64,000 nucleotides of DNA from Ricinus communis (Eukaryota > Streptophyta > Magnoliopsida > Malpighiales > Euphorbiaceae): NCBI RefSeq assembly GCF_019578655.1, contig NC_063259.1, positions 10,382,489-10,446,488 on the forward strand, in the 5' to 3' direction. Under the pieces are notes generated by a model. It was not told the DNA's origin and ran no database searches. It was given only the letters and a program-made list of their open reading frames with translations. Within the stretch, counting starts at the first letter, position 1. The number at the start of each line of letters is the position of its first letter. This document shows, piece after piece, positions 45,661 through 55,510 of the stretch. The position numbers and the translations under genes are program-made.

Positions 45661-46736
45661 TGTAACACCCGGAATTTTTTTTTTATATATTTAATAATGA
45701 GTTTTTTATTTAAGTTAATTTTAGCTTTATTTTTATTGGGTTTAATTTGAAATGATTTAATGAAAAATTTAATATTAATCAAATAAATGAGTTATTTTCT
45801 ATACCCAATTAGTTTGAAATTTTAAGAAATTATTCAAGTAAATTATTTGAGAAATGATTATATTTTGGTTATTCAAAATTTTCCCAAATGCATATTTATA
45901 TAAGTAAAATTATATATTGAAAAATTTTGGAAGAAATTATAAAGGATGTTTTTATAAAAGAATTTTGGGAAAATTGGTATTATAATTGATTAGTAGTATT
46001 AAATTTTAAGTTGGAATTTGATTATTTAATTTAATTATGTGTTAGGACTAAATTGGAAATTTATTTTGGAATAAGGATTGAAAGTATAATGTTATTTTTA
46101 TGGGGTTTTAATGGAAATTTGTGAGCTTGGTATTTTTGTAAATAAATATGTCGGTCAGGGGTATTTTTGTAATTGTGTATTTTCAATAATTCGGATTTGG
46201 CCCAAATTAAATAGTTAGGGGCTTAATTGAAAGGCTAAAAAGAAGTTTAGGGGTCAAATTGGAATTCTGCAGGATGAAATTGTAAGTAATTAAGAAAGTT
46301 GAGGGACCAAATTGTAATAAGGAAAAGTTCATGGGTCAAATGTCGATATTGAAGGGAAAGAAATCGGGGAAGAAGAGAGGAAGAGAGAGAAAAAGCGGGT
46401 CTGCGTCGTCGGAGGGCGTCATCGGCTGGCGTCGGCGGCGATGCAAAAGCGGCGTGAGGCGTGAATCGCGGCGTGTAGCCGGCTTCCGAGCGTTGTTCAA
46501 CCGTTTCGAGTGGCCTTTCCGGTCGATCTCGGTGGCGATCAACTCCCCTTGGAGAGAGCTTCCTTTTGGCGGCAGCGGCGTCGGTTTTGGTGGCCGGAGG
46601 AGAGAGTTCCGGCGAAGTGGAGGCATCCGCATTTTTGGGCTTTTCCGGCGAGCTCCGGCGGAGGATGGATGATCGGAGGACGTATCCCGACTCTCCTCAG
46701 CTCAAGCTTCGCGATGGCACTGGTTTCGTGGCGATC
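45661..46736 (+). repeat. Right (3') LTR of the Tekay-type element, truncated
   Basis: It begins TGTAACACCCGG after the purine tract. Similarity to the left LTR stops after GTGGCGATC at 46736, where sequence switches to the Athila ORF-1 end. About 1.8 kb of the LTR is gone. Confidence 0.87.
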
Positions 46737-47713
46737 GGGCTTCCTCCAATTCTTGCCCTCTACTTTCTTCATTATCCAATTCTTCCTCCGTATCATGTCT
46801 TGGTGGCTTATCTCTAGCCACACTACTACTATCTCCACTTGATCCGTGCTTAAAAGTAAGAGGACCACCACCACAATTTACCAAATTAGCTCTAATCAAT
46901 GCATTAGTATCTAAATTGGTTGCGGAGGGTAATGCCTCATATGGAGAAGACTCCGGATCAAAACTACAAAGATATATTGCCAAACCTGTAACAATATGTC
47001 CTAACCCGATACAATTATTAGGTCTAGCCGGTGTCCTTAGTAAACTTTGCATAAAAAAGTATGCCGAAGAAACAGATTTATGGGTATCCAAACACCATAG
47101 AATATTTAGTTCTTGCTTCGCCACCTTATTTGTCTCTTTCTTACCAAAGATGCCTCCACACATGAATTTTGAAATAAGCAAATAACAATTATCATTAAAG
47201 ATATTATTTGGCATTTTATTAATATCATATTTTTCTTGACCCGATAGTTTTTTCCAAAACTTGCCCAAATCAAACTTATGATGTTGCTCACAAATACCTC
47301 CTTTCTTTAAACCGAAAGCTTGGACAATTGCATCAATAGTAACATTATAATTATGCCCAAACAATATTACCTTAAACTTCTTGCCATTGGAAGGATCATA
47401 ATGTAGAGTTATGAAAAACTCTAAAGTTAATTCATTATATGATGGCAATGAGTTAAAGGCAAAATTCTTCCATCCTAATCTATCAAAGAGGATCATCATT
47501 CTCTCAAAAATATTCAACTTAACTAGAGAGGGAGCATCCAAGAACTCACATGAAACTTGCTCTCTTGAAGCAAGGCTAAGGAATCGATTGCCCTTTTCAT
47601 GAGAATAAAAATCAAAAGGAGCTTCATAAGTTGCCTTTAAGCTTTATTATTCTTCATGAGAGCTTGAGACTATCTCTTTTCCCTTTTCCTTTCTTGTTCT
47701 CTTCTTTAGGGCC
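46702..47713 (-). pseudogene. ATHILA ORF-1 family gene, fused to Tekay LTR
   Basis: The minus-strand ATG at 47713 (MALKKRTRKEKGKEIVSS) starts the post-integrase ORF of Athila. Two adjacent TAA codons follow after about 22 codons. A long frame resumes and the 279-codon stretch from 47541 has the family features RLGWKNFAFNSLPSYNELTL, EFFITLHYDP, and LNILWCLDTHKSVSSAYF. Its last 12 or so codons (after the EEAR near 46737) come from the truncated Tekay LTR, so the native C-terminus is lost. The function of this family in Athila is not known. It is found between integrase and the 3' LTR, as here. Confidence 0.75.
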
Positions 47714-48643
47714 ATTATTTACCTAGGTAGAATAGGGATTGGTGGGTAAAAATTTTGAAGTTTTTAAAGAAAAATTGAGGTTTTTTGTATAGAGAGAAAG
47801 AAAAACGAGGAGAGAGAAAATAAGAGGTGGTGCTAATGGAGGAAAGGAGAGAAAAGAATAGAGTTCTATGTGAGGGTTAGGGTTTTGGGGAGGGGTGTTT
47901 TTGAATTCAAATAAAATCCTTTTTGGTGTTTTGGTGGGAGATGAACAACTGTGGAGTCCTAATGTATTTCAAATTAAAGTTGCTCAACTTTTTTTTTATT
48001 TTTTTTCTTTTGTTGTCGCTCCCCCCCCCCCTCCTCCAAGGCGCCACTGTTGCGCATCTCGCGGCAGCATCCGCAACTTGCGAGTGCCTACTAGTGGAGT
48101 GCCACTGCTGCGCACCTCGCGGGAGCATCCGCGGCCTGCTGGCTCCTTTCTGGCTGCTGGCTACTGCTGCTTCATCCCCGTGCGTTCCTGCCGTGACTCT
48201 GCTACGGGCCCGTGTGAAATTTTGCTGCCGCAACGTGGCTCGCTCGACTTAAAAATATTTTTTTTAAACAAAATTGTATCTAATAATAATAAGAAAAAAT
48301 AAGGTATCAAGGGGGACTTGACTAGAATTAAGACTAAATTCCTAACTAAAGATAAGCATTGTAAGGGATACTCAAATCTTAACTAAATGACCTTTGTATA
48401 ATACACATAATCTTGTAAATACTTGAAGCACAATATTGACTAGTAAATTAAGTGTTACCATATAAAGCTCTTTTGTTGTACTTGACGATCGTGTATGTGC
48501 TCGGATGGTTGAATCTCTTGCAGGTTCCTAAAAACAAAGCGAGAAAATACTTTAAATTGAAAACTAAAATAATAAAAATAGAAAATATGTAATATACAAG
48601 TGCTAAATTTATTGTCTATAGCTAGACATTGACAAAGGTTATT
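47714..48643 (-). other. Spacer between integrase and ORF-1 with GC-rich island
   Basis: Most is AT-rich, but 48010-48250 is strikingly GC-rich with a run of ten C at about 48021-48031. A 32-base segment at 48042-48073 recurs at 48101-48132 with three differences, a 59-bp spacing. A minus-strand frame (47907-48233, Arg/Ala-rich) crosses it but has no known domain and may be a composition effect. Confidence 0.5.
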
Positions 48644-49576
48644 TCAAATTTGAGGTGCTTCCATGCACTCCACTTCATGTCCGTAGGTCATCCCTTCATA
48701 ATATGGCTTTAAGCGATGGCCATTAACTTTGAATTGTTCTTGGGTCTTAATGTTTCGTAATTCTACTGCACCATGATTGAAAACCGTTATTACTTCGAAG
48801 GGTCTGTTCCATCTGGATCTAAGCTTTCTTGGAAAAATTTTAAAGCGTGAGTTAAATAATAATACTTTCATTTTAGGGACAAAAGATTTACGAAGTAAAC
48901 TCTTATTATGTTGCTTCTTGGTCCTTTCTTTGTATAGTTTGGCATTCTTATATGCCTCACTATGCATTTCTTCTAGCTTATTTAGATGCAATAAACACTC
49001 TTTACCTACTTTAGTTAAGTCCATATTAAACTCCTTACTAGCCCAATATGCTTTATGTTCTAATTCGACCTGTAAATGGCAAGCTTTGTTGTATACTAAT
49101 CTATAAGGACTCATTCCAATCGGTGTTTTATAAATCGTTCGATATGCCCAAAGGGCATTATTCAATTGCATAGCCCAATCTTTTCCAGATGGGAGCACTA
49201 ATTTCTCAAGTATTGACTTAATTTGTCTATTGCTAACTTCCACATGTCCTGATGTTTGTGGGTGATAAGGTGTTGCAACTCTACGAGTTATTTCATATTT
49301 CTTTAGTAAGGTACTAAATGCCTTGTTGCAAAAATGTGTTCCCCCATCGCTAATGATTGCTCTAGGTGTTCCAAACCTGCTAAAAATATTATCTTTTACG
49401 AATTTGCATAATATCTTAGCGTCATTAGTTCGTGTAGCTATTGCTTCTACCCATTTAGACATATAATCAATAGCAACAAGTATATATTCATAACCATGAG
49501 AAGGTGGAAATGGTCCCATAAAATCGATACCCCACACATCAAATAGTTCAACCACAAGATTAAAAGCCTGAGGCAT
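48644..49576 (-). pseudogene. Athila integrase core (pol)
   Basis: This 310-codon frame carries the integrase catalytic core with its D,D35E triad: Asp in [13 protein letters not shown], Asp in [16 protein letters not shown], and Glu in [16 protein letters not shown], with exactly 35 residues between the second Asp and the Glu. The C-terminal part ([20 protein letters not shown], then [14 protein letters not shown]) matches the DNA-binding end typical of Athila. The triad is intact, but the N-terminal zinc-binding part lies in another frame (49447-49812), so no full integrase could be made. The product would have joined element cDNA into host DNA. Confidence 0.9.
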
Positions 49577-49812
49577 TTCAGTTCATTTGCTAATATTTCC
49601 ACTTCTTTGGCACCTATCACATTTAGCACAAAAAAATGAGCATCTTTAAATAACGAAGGCCAGAAGAAACTTAATTGCAAAACCTTGTAGGTTGTTTTCT
49701 TACCACCAAAGTGACCCCCACAATGCATTTCATGGCAAAAGGCCAAAATGCTTTGTTGTTCATCTTCAGGAATACATCTTCTAATCATTTGATCAGAACA
49801 ATGTTCAAACAA
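49447..49812 (-). pseudogene. Athila integrase zinc-binding N-terminus
   Basis: RCIPEDEQQSILAFCHEMHCGGHFGG and KTTYKVLQLSFFWPSLFKDA match the H2C2 region that precedes the catalytic core. The frame is the same as that of RT-RNase H upstream, interrupted by TAG codons at about 49866 and 49827. It then shifts relative to the core near 49600. Confidence 0.82.
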
Positions 49813-49866
49813 ATACAGGTCATCCTAATAATAATGCCTACACCCTAATAGAAATCGTTTCTTTTC

Positions 49867-51087
49867 CTACCAAGTTAAGTTAGTTCTCATAACACCATAT
49901 GCCAAATAGTTCACAATGTCAACATACCATGGCTCATTATTTACTACAAACAATTGTTCATCAAGGAAAGTCTCATTAATTACTTTTTTAGAACCAAGGT
50001 TATCAAAATCAGAAATCAACCTCGAAAGGTGATCCGCTACTACATTTTCACTCCCTTTTTTATCTTTTATCTCTATATCAAATTCTTGCAATAAGAGCAC
50101 CCACCTAATAAGCCGTGGTTTAGCATTAGGCTTAGTTAAAAGATATCTCAAAGCTATATGATCTAAATGAACAATGACTTTAGATCCCACCAAGTAAGAT
50201 CTAAATTTGTCTAGTGAATATACAACAGCTAGAAAAAAATTTTCAGTTGTCGAATAGTTTACTTGAGCATCATCAAGAGTTTTGCTAGCATAATATATTA
50301 CATGTAACGCTTTATCAACTCTTTGGCCCAAGACCGCTCCTATAGCATAATCATATGCATCACACATGATTTCAAAGGGAAGAGACCAATCAGGTGCCAT
50401 AATAACCGGTGCACTAGTCAATCTTTCTTTCAAGATATTAAAAGGAGATAGGCATGCATCATTAAAAATAAAGTTAACATCTTTAGCCAGCAATTCAGTT
50501 AAAGGACGAGCAATTTTACAAAAGTCTTTAATAAAATGCCTATAAGATCCTGCACCCTTTACTGAGGTAGGAGGGGGCAATTTGGCAATTAAATTGATTT
50601 TTGCCTGGTCTACTTCAATACCTTTACTAGAAACAACATGCCCTAGCACAATACCTTGTTTAACCATGAAATGACTATTTTTCCAACTCAATGTCAAGTT
50701 ACATTCAATGCATCTCTCAAGTACACGAGTCAGATTGCCTAGACATGCATCAAATAAGGAACCAAAAACTGAGAAATCATCCATAAATACCTCGATGCAA
50801 TCTTCTAACATATCAGAGAAAATAGAAAGCATACATCTTTGGAATGTTGCTGGAGCATTGCAAAGCCCAAAAGGCATCCTTCTAAACGTAAAAGTTCCAA
50901 AGGGACATGTGAAAGTTGTCCTTTCTTGATCTTCAGGTGCAATGGGTACCTGGTAATATCCTGAAAATCCATCTAGAAGACAATAAAATTTATGTCCTGC
51001 TAAACGCTCTAATATTTGATCAATAAAAGGAAGAGGAAAATGATCCTTCTTTATTTCGGCATTTAACTTTCTATAATCAATACACAT
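49867..51087 (-). pseudogene. Athila reverse transcriptase and RNase H (pol)
   Basis: The 406-codon frame starts in the RT palm ([20 protein letters not shown]) and contains [17 protein letters not shown] and the catalytic FMDDFSVFG. RNase H follows ([14 protein letters not shown], then [21 protein letters not shown] and VADHLSRL). Immediately upstream the TGG of the family's TGWRMC is a TAG, so the frame's first Met is an internal one. RT and RNase H motifs look intact, but the polyprotein is broken on both sides. Confidence 0.9.
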
Positions 51088-51277
51088 TCTCTATCCTGTT
51101 GTCATTCTTGTAGGACTAACTCCTCTTTTTCATTTTTAACAATTGTTGTGCTTGACTTTTTAGGCACTACATGAACAGGGCTTACCCAATTACTTCAGCT
51201 ATAGGGTATATAATACCCTCATCCAATAACTTCTTAACTTTCTTTTTTACTACTTCTTTCATATTGGGATTAAGTTG

Positions 51278-51601
51278 TCATTGTGTATCTCTAACTGCTT
51301 TAGAATTGTCTTCTAAAATAATTTTATGCATACACATTGTTGGACTAATCCCCTTAATATCAGAAATTCCCCACCCAATAACTTTTTTAAGTCTTCTCAA
51401 TTCTCTAATAGTTGCATCTTCCTCTAAAGGAGAAAGATAAGAGGCTATGATCACTGAATATGTATTCTTTTCTCCTAAGAAGACATATTTAAGTGTGTTC
51501 GGCAACTCCTTAAGCTCAACCTTAAATGGTTCATTAATAATTTCTAATTTGCTTTCAATTGGTGAATCTAAAGGTTTAATAATACTTTCATCAGCTAACA
51601 C
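51278..51601 (-). pseudogene. Athila protease-RT linker and RT start
   Basis: The frame has ELKELPNTLKYVFLGEKNTY, a variant of the Athila pattern before RT, then KKVIGWGISDIKGISPTMCM and HKIILEDNSKAVRDTQ, followed by a stop where the family continues. The next 190 bases (51088-51277) carry the following RT segment in changing frames. It joins the protease segment at 51706. Confidence 0.8.
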
Positions 51602-51705
51602 TGGAATAACTTCATCTAACTTATCATGTAATCTAAGACTTCTTCATCTAAACATTCTTCATGCTTTTCCAATATTAATACAACTTCTAACTTATCATCC
51701 TTATC

Positions 51706-52851
51706 CTATAAATATGTTTCATAAATAAAAAAATCCATGTAATCAACATATAAACATTCATCAATTGAAGTGCTAGGAGATATAGTTAGAGAATCAAACA
51801 CTTTAAATTCTACAGTCTCTCCCAAGACTGTCATAATCAGCTTCCCATTGTGCATATCAATAACTGTCTTGGTAGTTGCCATGAAAGGTCTACCAAGGAG
51901 TATTGTTTGCTCATTATCCCTTGCTGATGTACCTTCTATGTCTAGAACCACAAAGTCAGCAGGGATTATTAGTTTTCCTGCTTGAATCAGCAAGTCTTCC
52001 ACTATGGCTCTTGGATACTTAATTGACCTATCAGTCAGTTGCAGAGACATGGTAGTTGGCTTCAATTGTCCTAAGCCAAGTTGTGCATATGTTGAATATG
52101 GCATCAAATTGATGCTTGCTCCCAAATCCAACATGGCTTTAGCAACCTTTTTGTCCCTCATTGTAATATCAACGGTGAAGCTCCCAGGGTCTTTCATCTT
52201 AGGAGGTAACTGTTGTTGGAGAACTGCACTTGTTGTTTCAGACACCAGAACTTTCTCATTGTTCCCATATCTCCTCTTGTTCGAATTAAGTTCCTTAAAG
52301 AACTTAGCATAAGCTGGCATATTCCTGATCACATCCAGCAAGGACAAATTAATGTTAACCTTAGAAAGCATATCAAAAATTTCAGAAAATTGCTTATCCT
52401 GTTTGCTTTCTTTCAATCTGTTCGGGAACGGAATAGGAGGCTTATAAGGCTCAGCGGCCTTATAAAACTCAGGTCCTGAAAACGCCTCCTTGTCTTTTTC
52501 TTTCTGCCCAAGATTGGGCTCTATTCTTCCTTCTTTTTGAAAACCTCCTTTAGTTATCTCTACATCAACTAGTTCATCTTCTTTTGATATACCTGCGTAA
52601 GAAGAATCTTTTTCAATTAAATTTTCAACATTATTATCAAATAACTCACCATTCTTAAGAACAGTGATTGCTTTAACTTGCTCAGGTTGACTCGGAAATT
52701 TTTCTTTCTTATTTTCTTGTACCGCTTCAGCAATTTGCCCAATTTGAATTTCTAATCGCTTTACTGAAGCTTCTATGGAATCAGTTTTCTTCTCATTTCT
52801 CTCCATTCTGTCATAGGTAGCTGTCATAAAAGATTGGAGTGTTTCCTCCAA
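51706..52851 (-). pseudogene. Athila gag C-terminus and aspartic protease
   Basis: The 381-codon frame begins with the helical end of gag (SFMTATYDRMERNEKKTDS, EIQIGQIAEAVQ), passes a Lys/Glu-rich linker with KAITVLKNGE, and enters retropepsin with AMLDLGASINLMPYSTY, where Asp in D-L-G is catalytic, ending ILLGRPFMATTKTVID and later IYETYL. Family length and order fit. It is the best preserved part of the gag-pol junction. Frames differ on both sides. Confidence 0.87.
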
Positions 52852-52985
52852 ACTTGATTTTCTTTGAGGGACTTGTCCTTGATTAGGGAATGGTTTTGAT
52901 TCCTTGGGTATTGAGGCTCTTGATTTTAATACTGGGGCTAGTTTTGATTCCTTAATATTTGTGGTGGGTTATGATCGTTATTTCT

Positions 52986-53261
52986 CTAGGAGAAATCTAG
53001 ATGATTCCTCCATCCTAGATTATAAGTGTTGGAGTATGGATTATTCCTAGGTTGCCTAGGTTGATAAGATTCCATCAAGTTAACATGTTCGTAATCATCT
53101 CCTGCAGAAGTCTCATAAGACGAACAAACATTAGCACTATGACCATAAACACCACATACCTCATTGCTTTGTACATTCTTAGTTGAAGCAAGAATCTTAA
53201 CTTGTTTAGTTAATTTGGCTATTTGCATAGCCATCTCATTATTAGACACAACTTCATTCAC
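52986..53261 (-). pseudogene. Athila gag zinc-knuckle region
   Basis: This 91-codon frame contains NEVCGVYGHSANVC, a degenerate C-x2-C-type zinc knuckle (the first Cys of the pair is not in place), followed by RNNPYSNTYNLGWRNHLDFS and a TAG where the family has Trp (FSWRNN). It lies between gag proper and the protease frame. Confidence 0.78.
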
Positions 53262-53263
53262 TC

Positions 53264-53938
53264 CTATTCTTTTGTTCTCAGACTCTTTTGTTGTGAATTG
53301 GCTCCTAACATCTCAAAGATGTCATAAACCTCATTAGCAGTTCTTTCTAGCATAGCATCCCCAGTTGCATTATCAACCATACATTGGTATTGTTGTGTTA
53401 AACCATCATAAAAGGATTGGTTAGTAACAGGGAGTGGGTATCCATGGTGTGGGCATTGTAGTAAAAGTGATTTGAAGCAGTCCCATGCTTCGTGAAAGGA
53501 TTCAATATCCTTTTGATAAAAGTTGGAACTCTCAGCCCTTAATTCTTTGGTCTTTTGATGTGAGTAAAATTTACTCATAAATTTTTTATAAACTTCATCC
53601 TAAGTTCTCAAAGAATTAGGAGACAAGGTCATTAACCAAGCCTTTGCTTTATCTTTTAATGAGTAAGAGGAACATCTCATCTTTAATTGATCTTTATTGA
53701 GTCTAGATAATGGGAATGTGTGAACTATAGCATAGAACTCTCTAATGAATGTCAATGCATCCTCACTAGGCATACCATAGAATGACGAAAGCATATTAAA
53801 ATGGATGTTCTTTAGCTCATAATTCCTAGGTGCATTGCCTAAGACTATGCATGAAGTAGTGTTACCAATTATCGGATGAGCATAGTCCTTCATGGCCATT
53901 TGCCTTTGCGTTGCAACTTCCCTTTGGTTATTAGCCAT
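53264..53938 (-). pseudogene. Athila gag capsid region
   Basis: The ATG at 53938 opens MANNQREVATQRQMAMKDYA. The gag domain includes GMPSEDALTFIREFYAIVHT, LKMRCSSYSLKDKAKAWL, and after an in-frame TAG (about 53600, Trp in the family) KFYSHQKTKELRAESSNF, FHEAWDCFKSLLLQCPHHGY and YDGLTQQYQCMVDNATGDAM. It ends at a stop at 53264. Only one stop interrupts the 225-codon frame. It would form the capsid-like shell of the retrotransposon. Confidence 0.88.
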
Positions 53939-54225
53939 TATCTCAACTTCCCTTTGATTTCTTCAAATTCAATTCCTCTTAGAGGTACAAACTCACTCTC
54001 TACCTCTTAGTCTCCTTCTGCTTTTTTAACAGTTGATCTCAAGTTGTAGGGATTTTGAGTTGATGAATCACCTGATCTCGTTTTCCTGCTAGCATACAAA
54101 ATCAAAGGAAAAATTTCAGAAAAAAAAAACTTAAAAACAGAATTTAAAAAATAAAACAGAAATAAATAACATGCGACACACAAAAAATGATATTTGACAA
54201 TTAATCAATATAATATTGACACAAT

Positions 54226-54243
54226 TCCCCGGCAACGGCGCCA
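54226..54243 (-). other. Primer-binding site, tRNA-Asp
   Basis: The plus strand TCCCCGGCAACGGCGCCA is identical to the 3' end of plant tRNA-Asp including CCA, so the minus strand is its perfect complement. It lies six bases inside the 5' LTR, where minus-strand DNA synthesis starts. It is not a tRNA gene: no acceptor partner or cloverleaf is present. Confidence 0.9.
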
Positions 54244-54249
54244 AAAACT

Positions 54250-55505
54250 TGATGTGTCTAAATTAGTACTCACAAGTGTACGAACCGAATAGTATTTCGG
54301 GTAAGCTCACCACGAGGTCGATCTCACAAGGAATTATAGAGCATATATTATAAAGACCAACTATCACACAAATTACTAAAAATAAATATAAACACTCTAA
54401 GCCAATGTTTTGAGAATGACCTTCAGTTTAATAAAAGAAATTAAATAACCAGAAAGTAAATATGCAACTAGAATGATTAATATGAACTATATGATAAAAT
54501 AGCATTTAGTCTAGCTCTTACTTAGTAATTTCCTTAATTCCTTTAAGCTCTGATGTGCCTTTTTCCCTAAGTCACTCAAGCTAATGATGCAACTTAGATT
54601 TCTTCTACCAATATAGATTAAAGTAAAGATGATGTTTCTAGTACTTTTAACCTAAAGATTTTCATAACACATATTACTACTAAATTGATATGATGGTCAA
54701 CCAATAATAATAGATGAAACTAATGAACATATGAAGGTAAAGAAATCATTCATTATACTCAAAATATATAAGGTTCATACATAAGTAAAAAGCCAAACTA
54801 AACACTTATGTGACTTAGCCTAACATACTTAATCCAACGATCATTGTAATTAAATAGAAAGACTTAAGATTCATAAAACAGAAAACTAAAACTCTCTCAA
54901 AGTTCAAAGGCTCTTCAAGGAATGAAGAAGATTGGTCCTCTTTCTCCACGTCTTCGAAAAGCTTCTCTGATTCTTCAAAGAATGATGCAACACAAGCTAG
55001 CTAGATGTCAAAGATGATGAACTCCAGAATTTTCTGCAGAGAATAATAGAACCCTCCTCTATAGAGATTCAATACCCGAAGAACTCCCTGTTCTAATTAA
55101 CCTCTACTCCTTGTAGAGATTTCCTTTCTAGAGTTCTTTTCTCAACATACAACTCCTATAGTTTATCCCTTATTGTCCTAAACAAACTAAATAACTCAAA
55201 AGATAATTATCCACTAATTATATAATAATCACTTAAAACCCCCTTTTTGGACCTTAATGAATTAAGCTAGGCCCAAACTATTAATAGCCCACGTGTCTGA
55301 TTCTCGAGCCTTTAATAGCCGCAGTCCAATTAATGCCCATTAGTGCATTTTTAGCTCAAATTCTCATCTTTTACATTATTTCCTGAATTTAGACAAGAAA
55401 AACTAAAGTGAGGTAAAATACATCTTTATACCATATTATATATAGAAACATATCATTAGAGCTCTAAAATACCCTTAAATATCTATATACAATTTAGATC
55501 GATCA
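54250..55505 (-). repeat. 5' LTR of second Athila element
   Basis: The plus strand runs from TGATGTGTCTAAATT to CGATCA, so the minus strand starts TGATCG and ends CATCA. It is followed by CTAAT, the target duplication. It matches 40570-41351 over its first 760 bp. Minus-strand TATA-like sequences occur at about 55056-55066 and 55425-55440; I cannot choose between them. Confidence 0.9.
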
Positions 55506-55510
55506 CTAAT

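Larger units (their letters stand above)
41352..46736 (+). mobile_element. Tekay-type chromovirus, non-autonomous and 3'-truncated
   Basis: It has a full left LTR (41352-44244), a primer site similar to that for initiator tRNA-Met, a 1.4-kb interior with only a scrap of the pol end, the purine tract AAGGGGGGGAGAA before 45661, and a right LTR cut at 46736. The words CGAGGACGAATTTT and AAGGGGGGGAGAATGTAACACCC-like border are typical of Del/Tekay elements. It inserted into the Athila 3' LTR; its right flank has been deleted so no target duplication can be tested. Confidence 0.82.
40570..55505 (-). mobile_element. Second Athila Ty3/gypsy element with nested insertion
   Basis: The element reads right to left: 5' LTR 54250-55505, perfect tRNA-Asp primer site, gag, protease, RT, RNase H, integrase, GC-rich spacer, ATHILA ORF-1 family gene, then a partial 3' LTR 40570-41351. 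A perfect CTAAT duplication flanks it. A Tekay-type element sits in the 3' LTR, and a deletion removed the rest of that LTR and the neighbouring Athila 3' interior. All genes carry stops or frameshifts. Confidence 0.92.

Noticed and set aside
45600..45782. 60-codon Lys/Asn-rich minus-strand frame
   Set aside because: It crosses the purine tract and start of the Tekay LTR; its composition reflects AT-rich LTR sequence.
47907..48302. Overlapping 108-135 codon frames on both strands of the GC-rich island
   Set aside because: Neither has a recognised domain; openness in three frames at once is expected from the GC-rich composition and C run.
54226..54243. Apparent tRNA-Asp 3' end
   Set aside because: Only 18 bases match tRNA-Asp and they lie six bases from an LTR, so this is a retrotransposon primer-binding site and not a tRNA gene.
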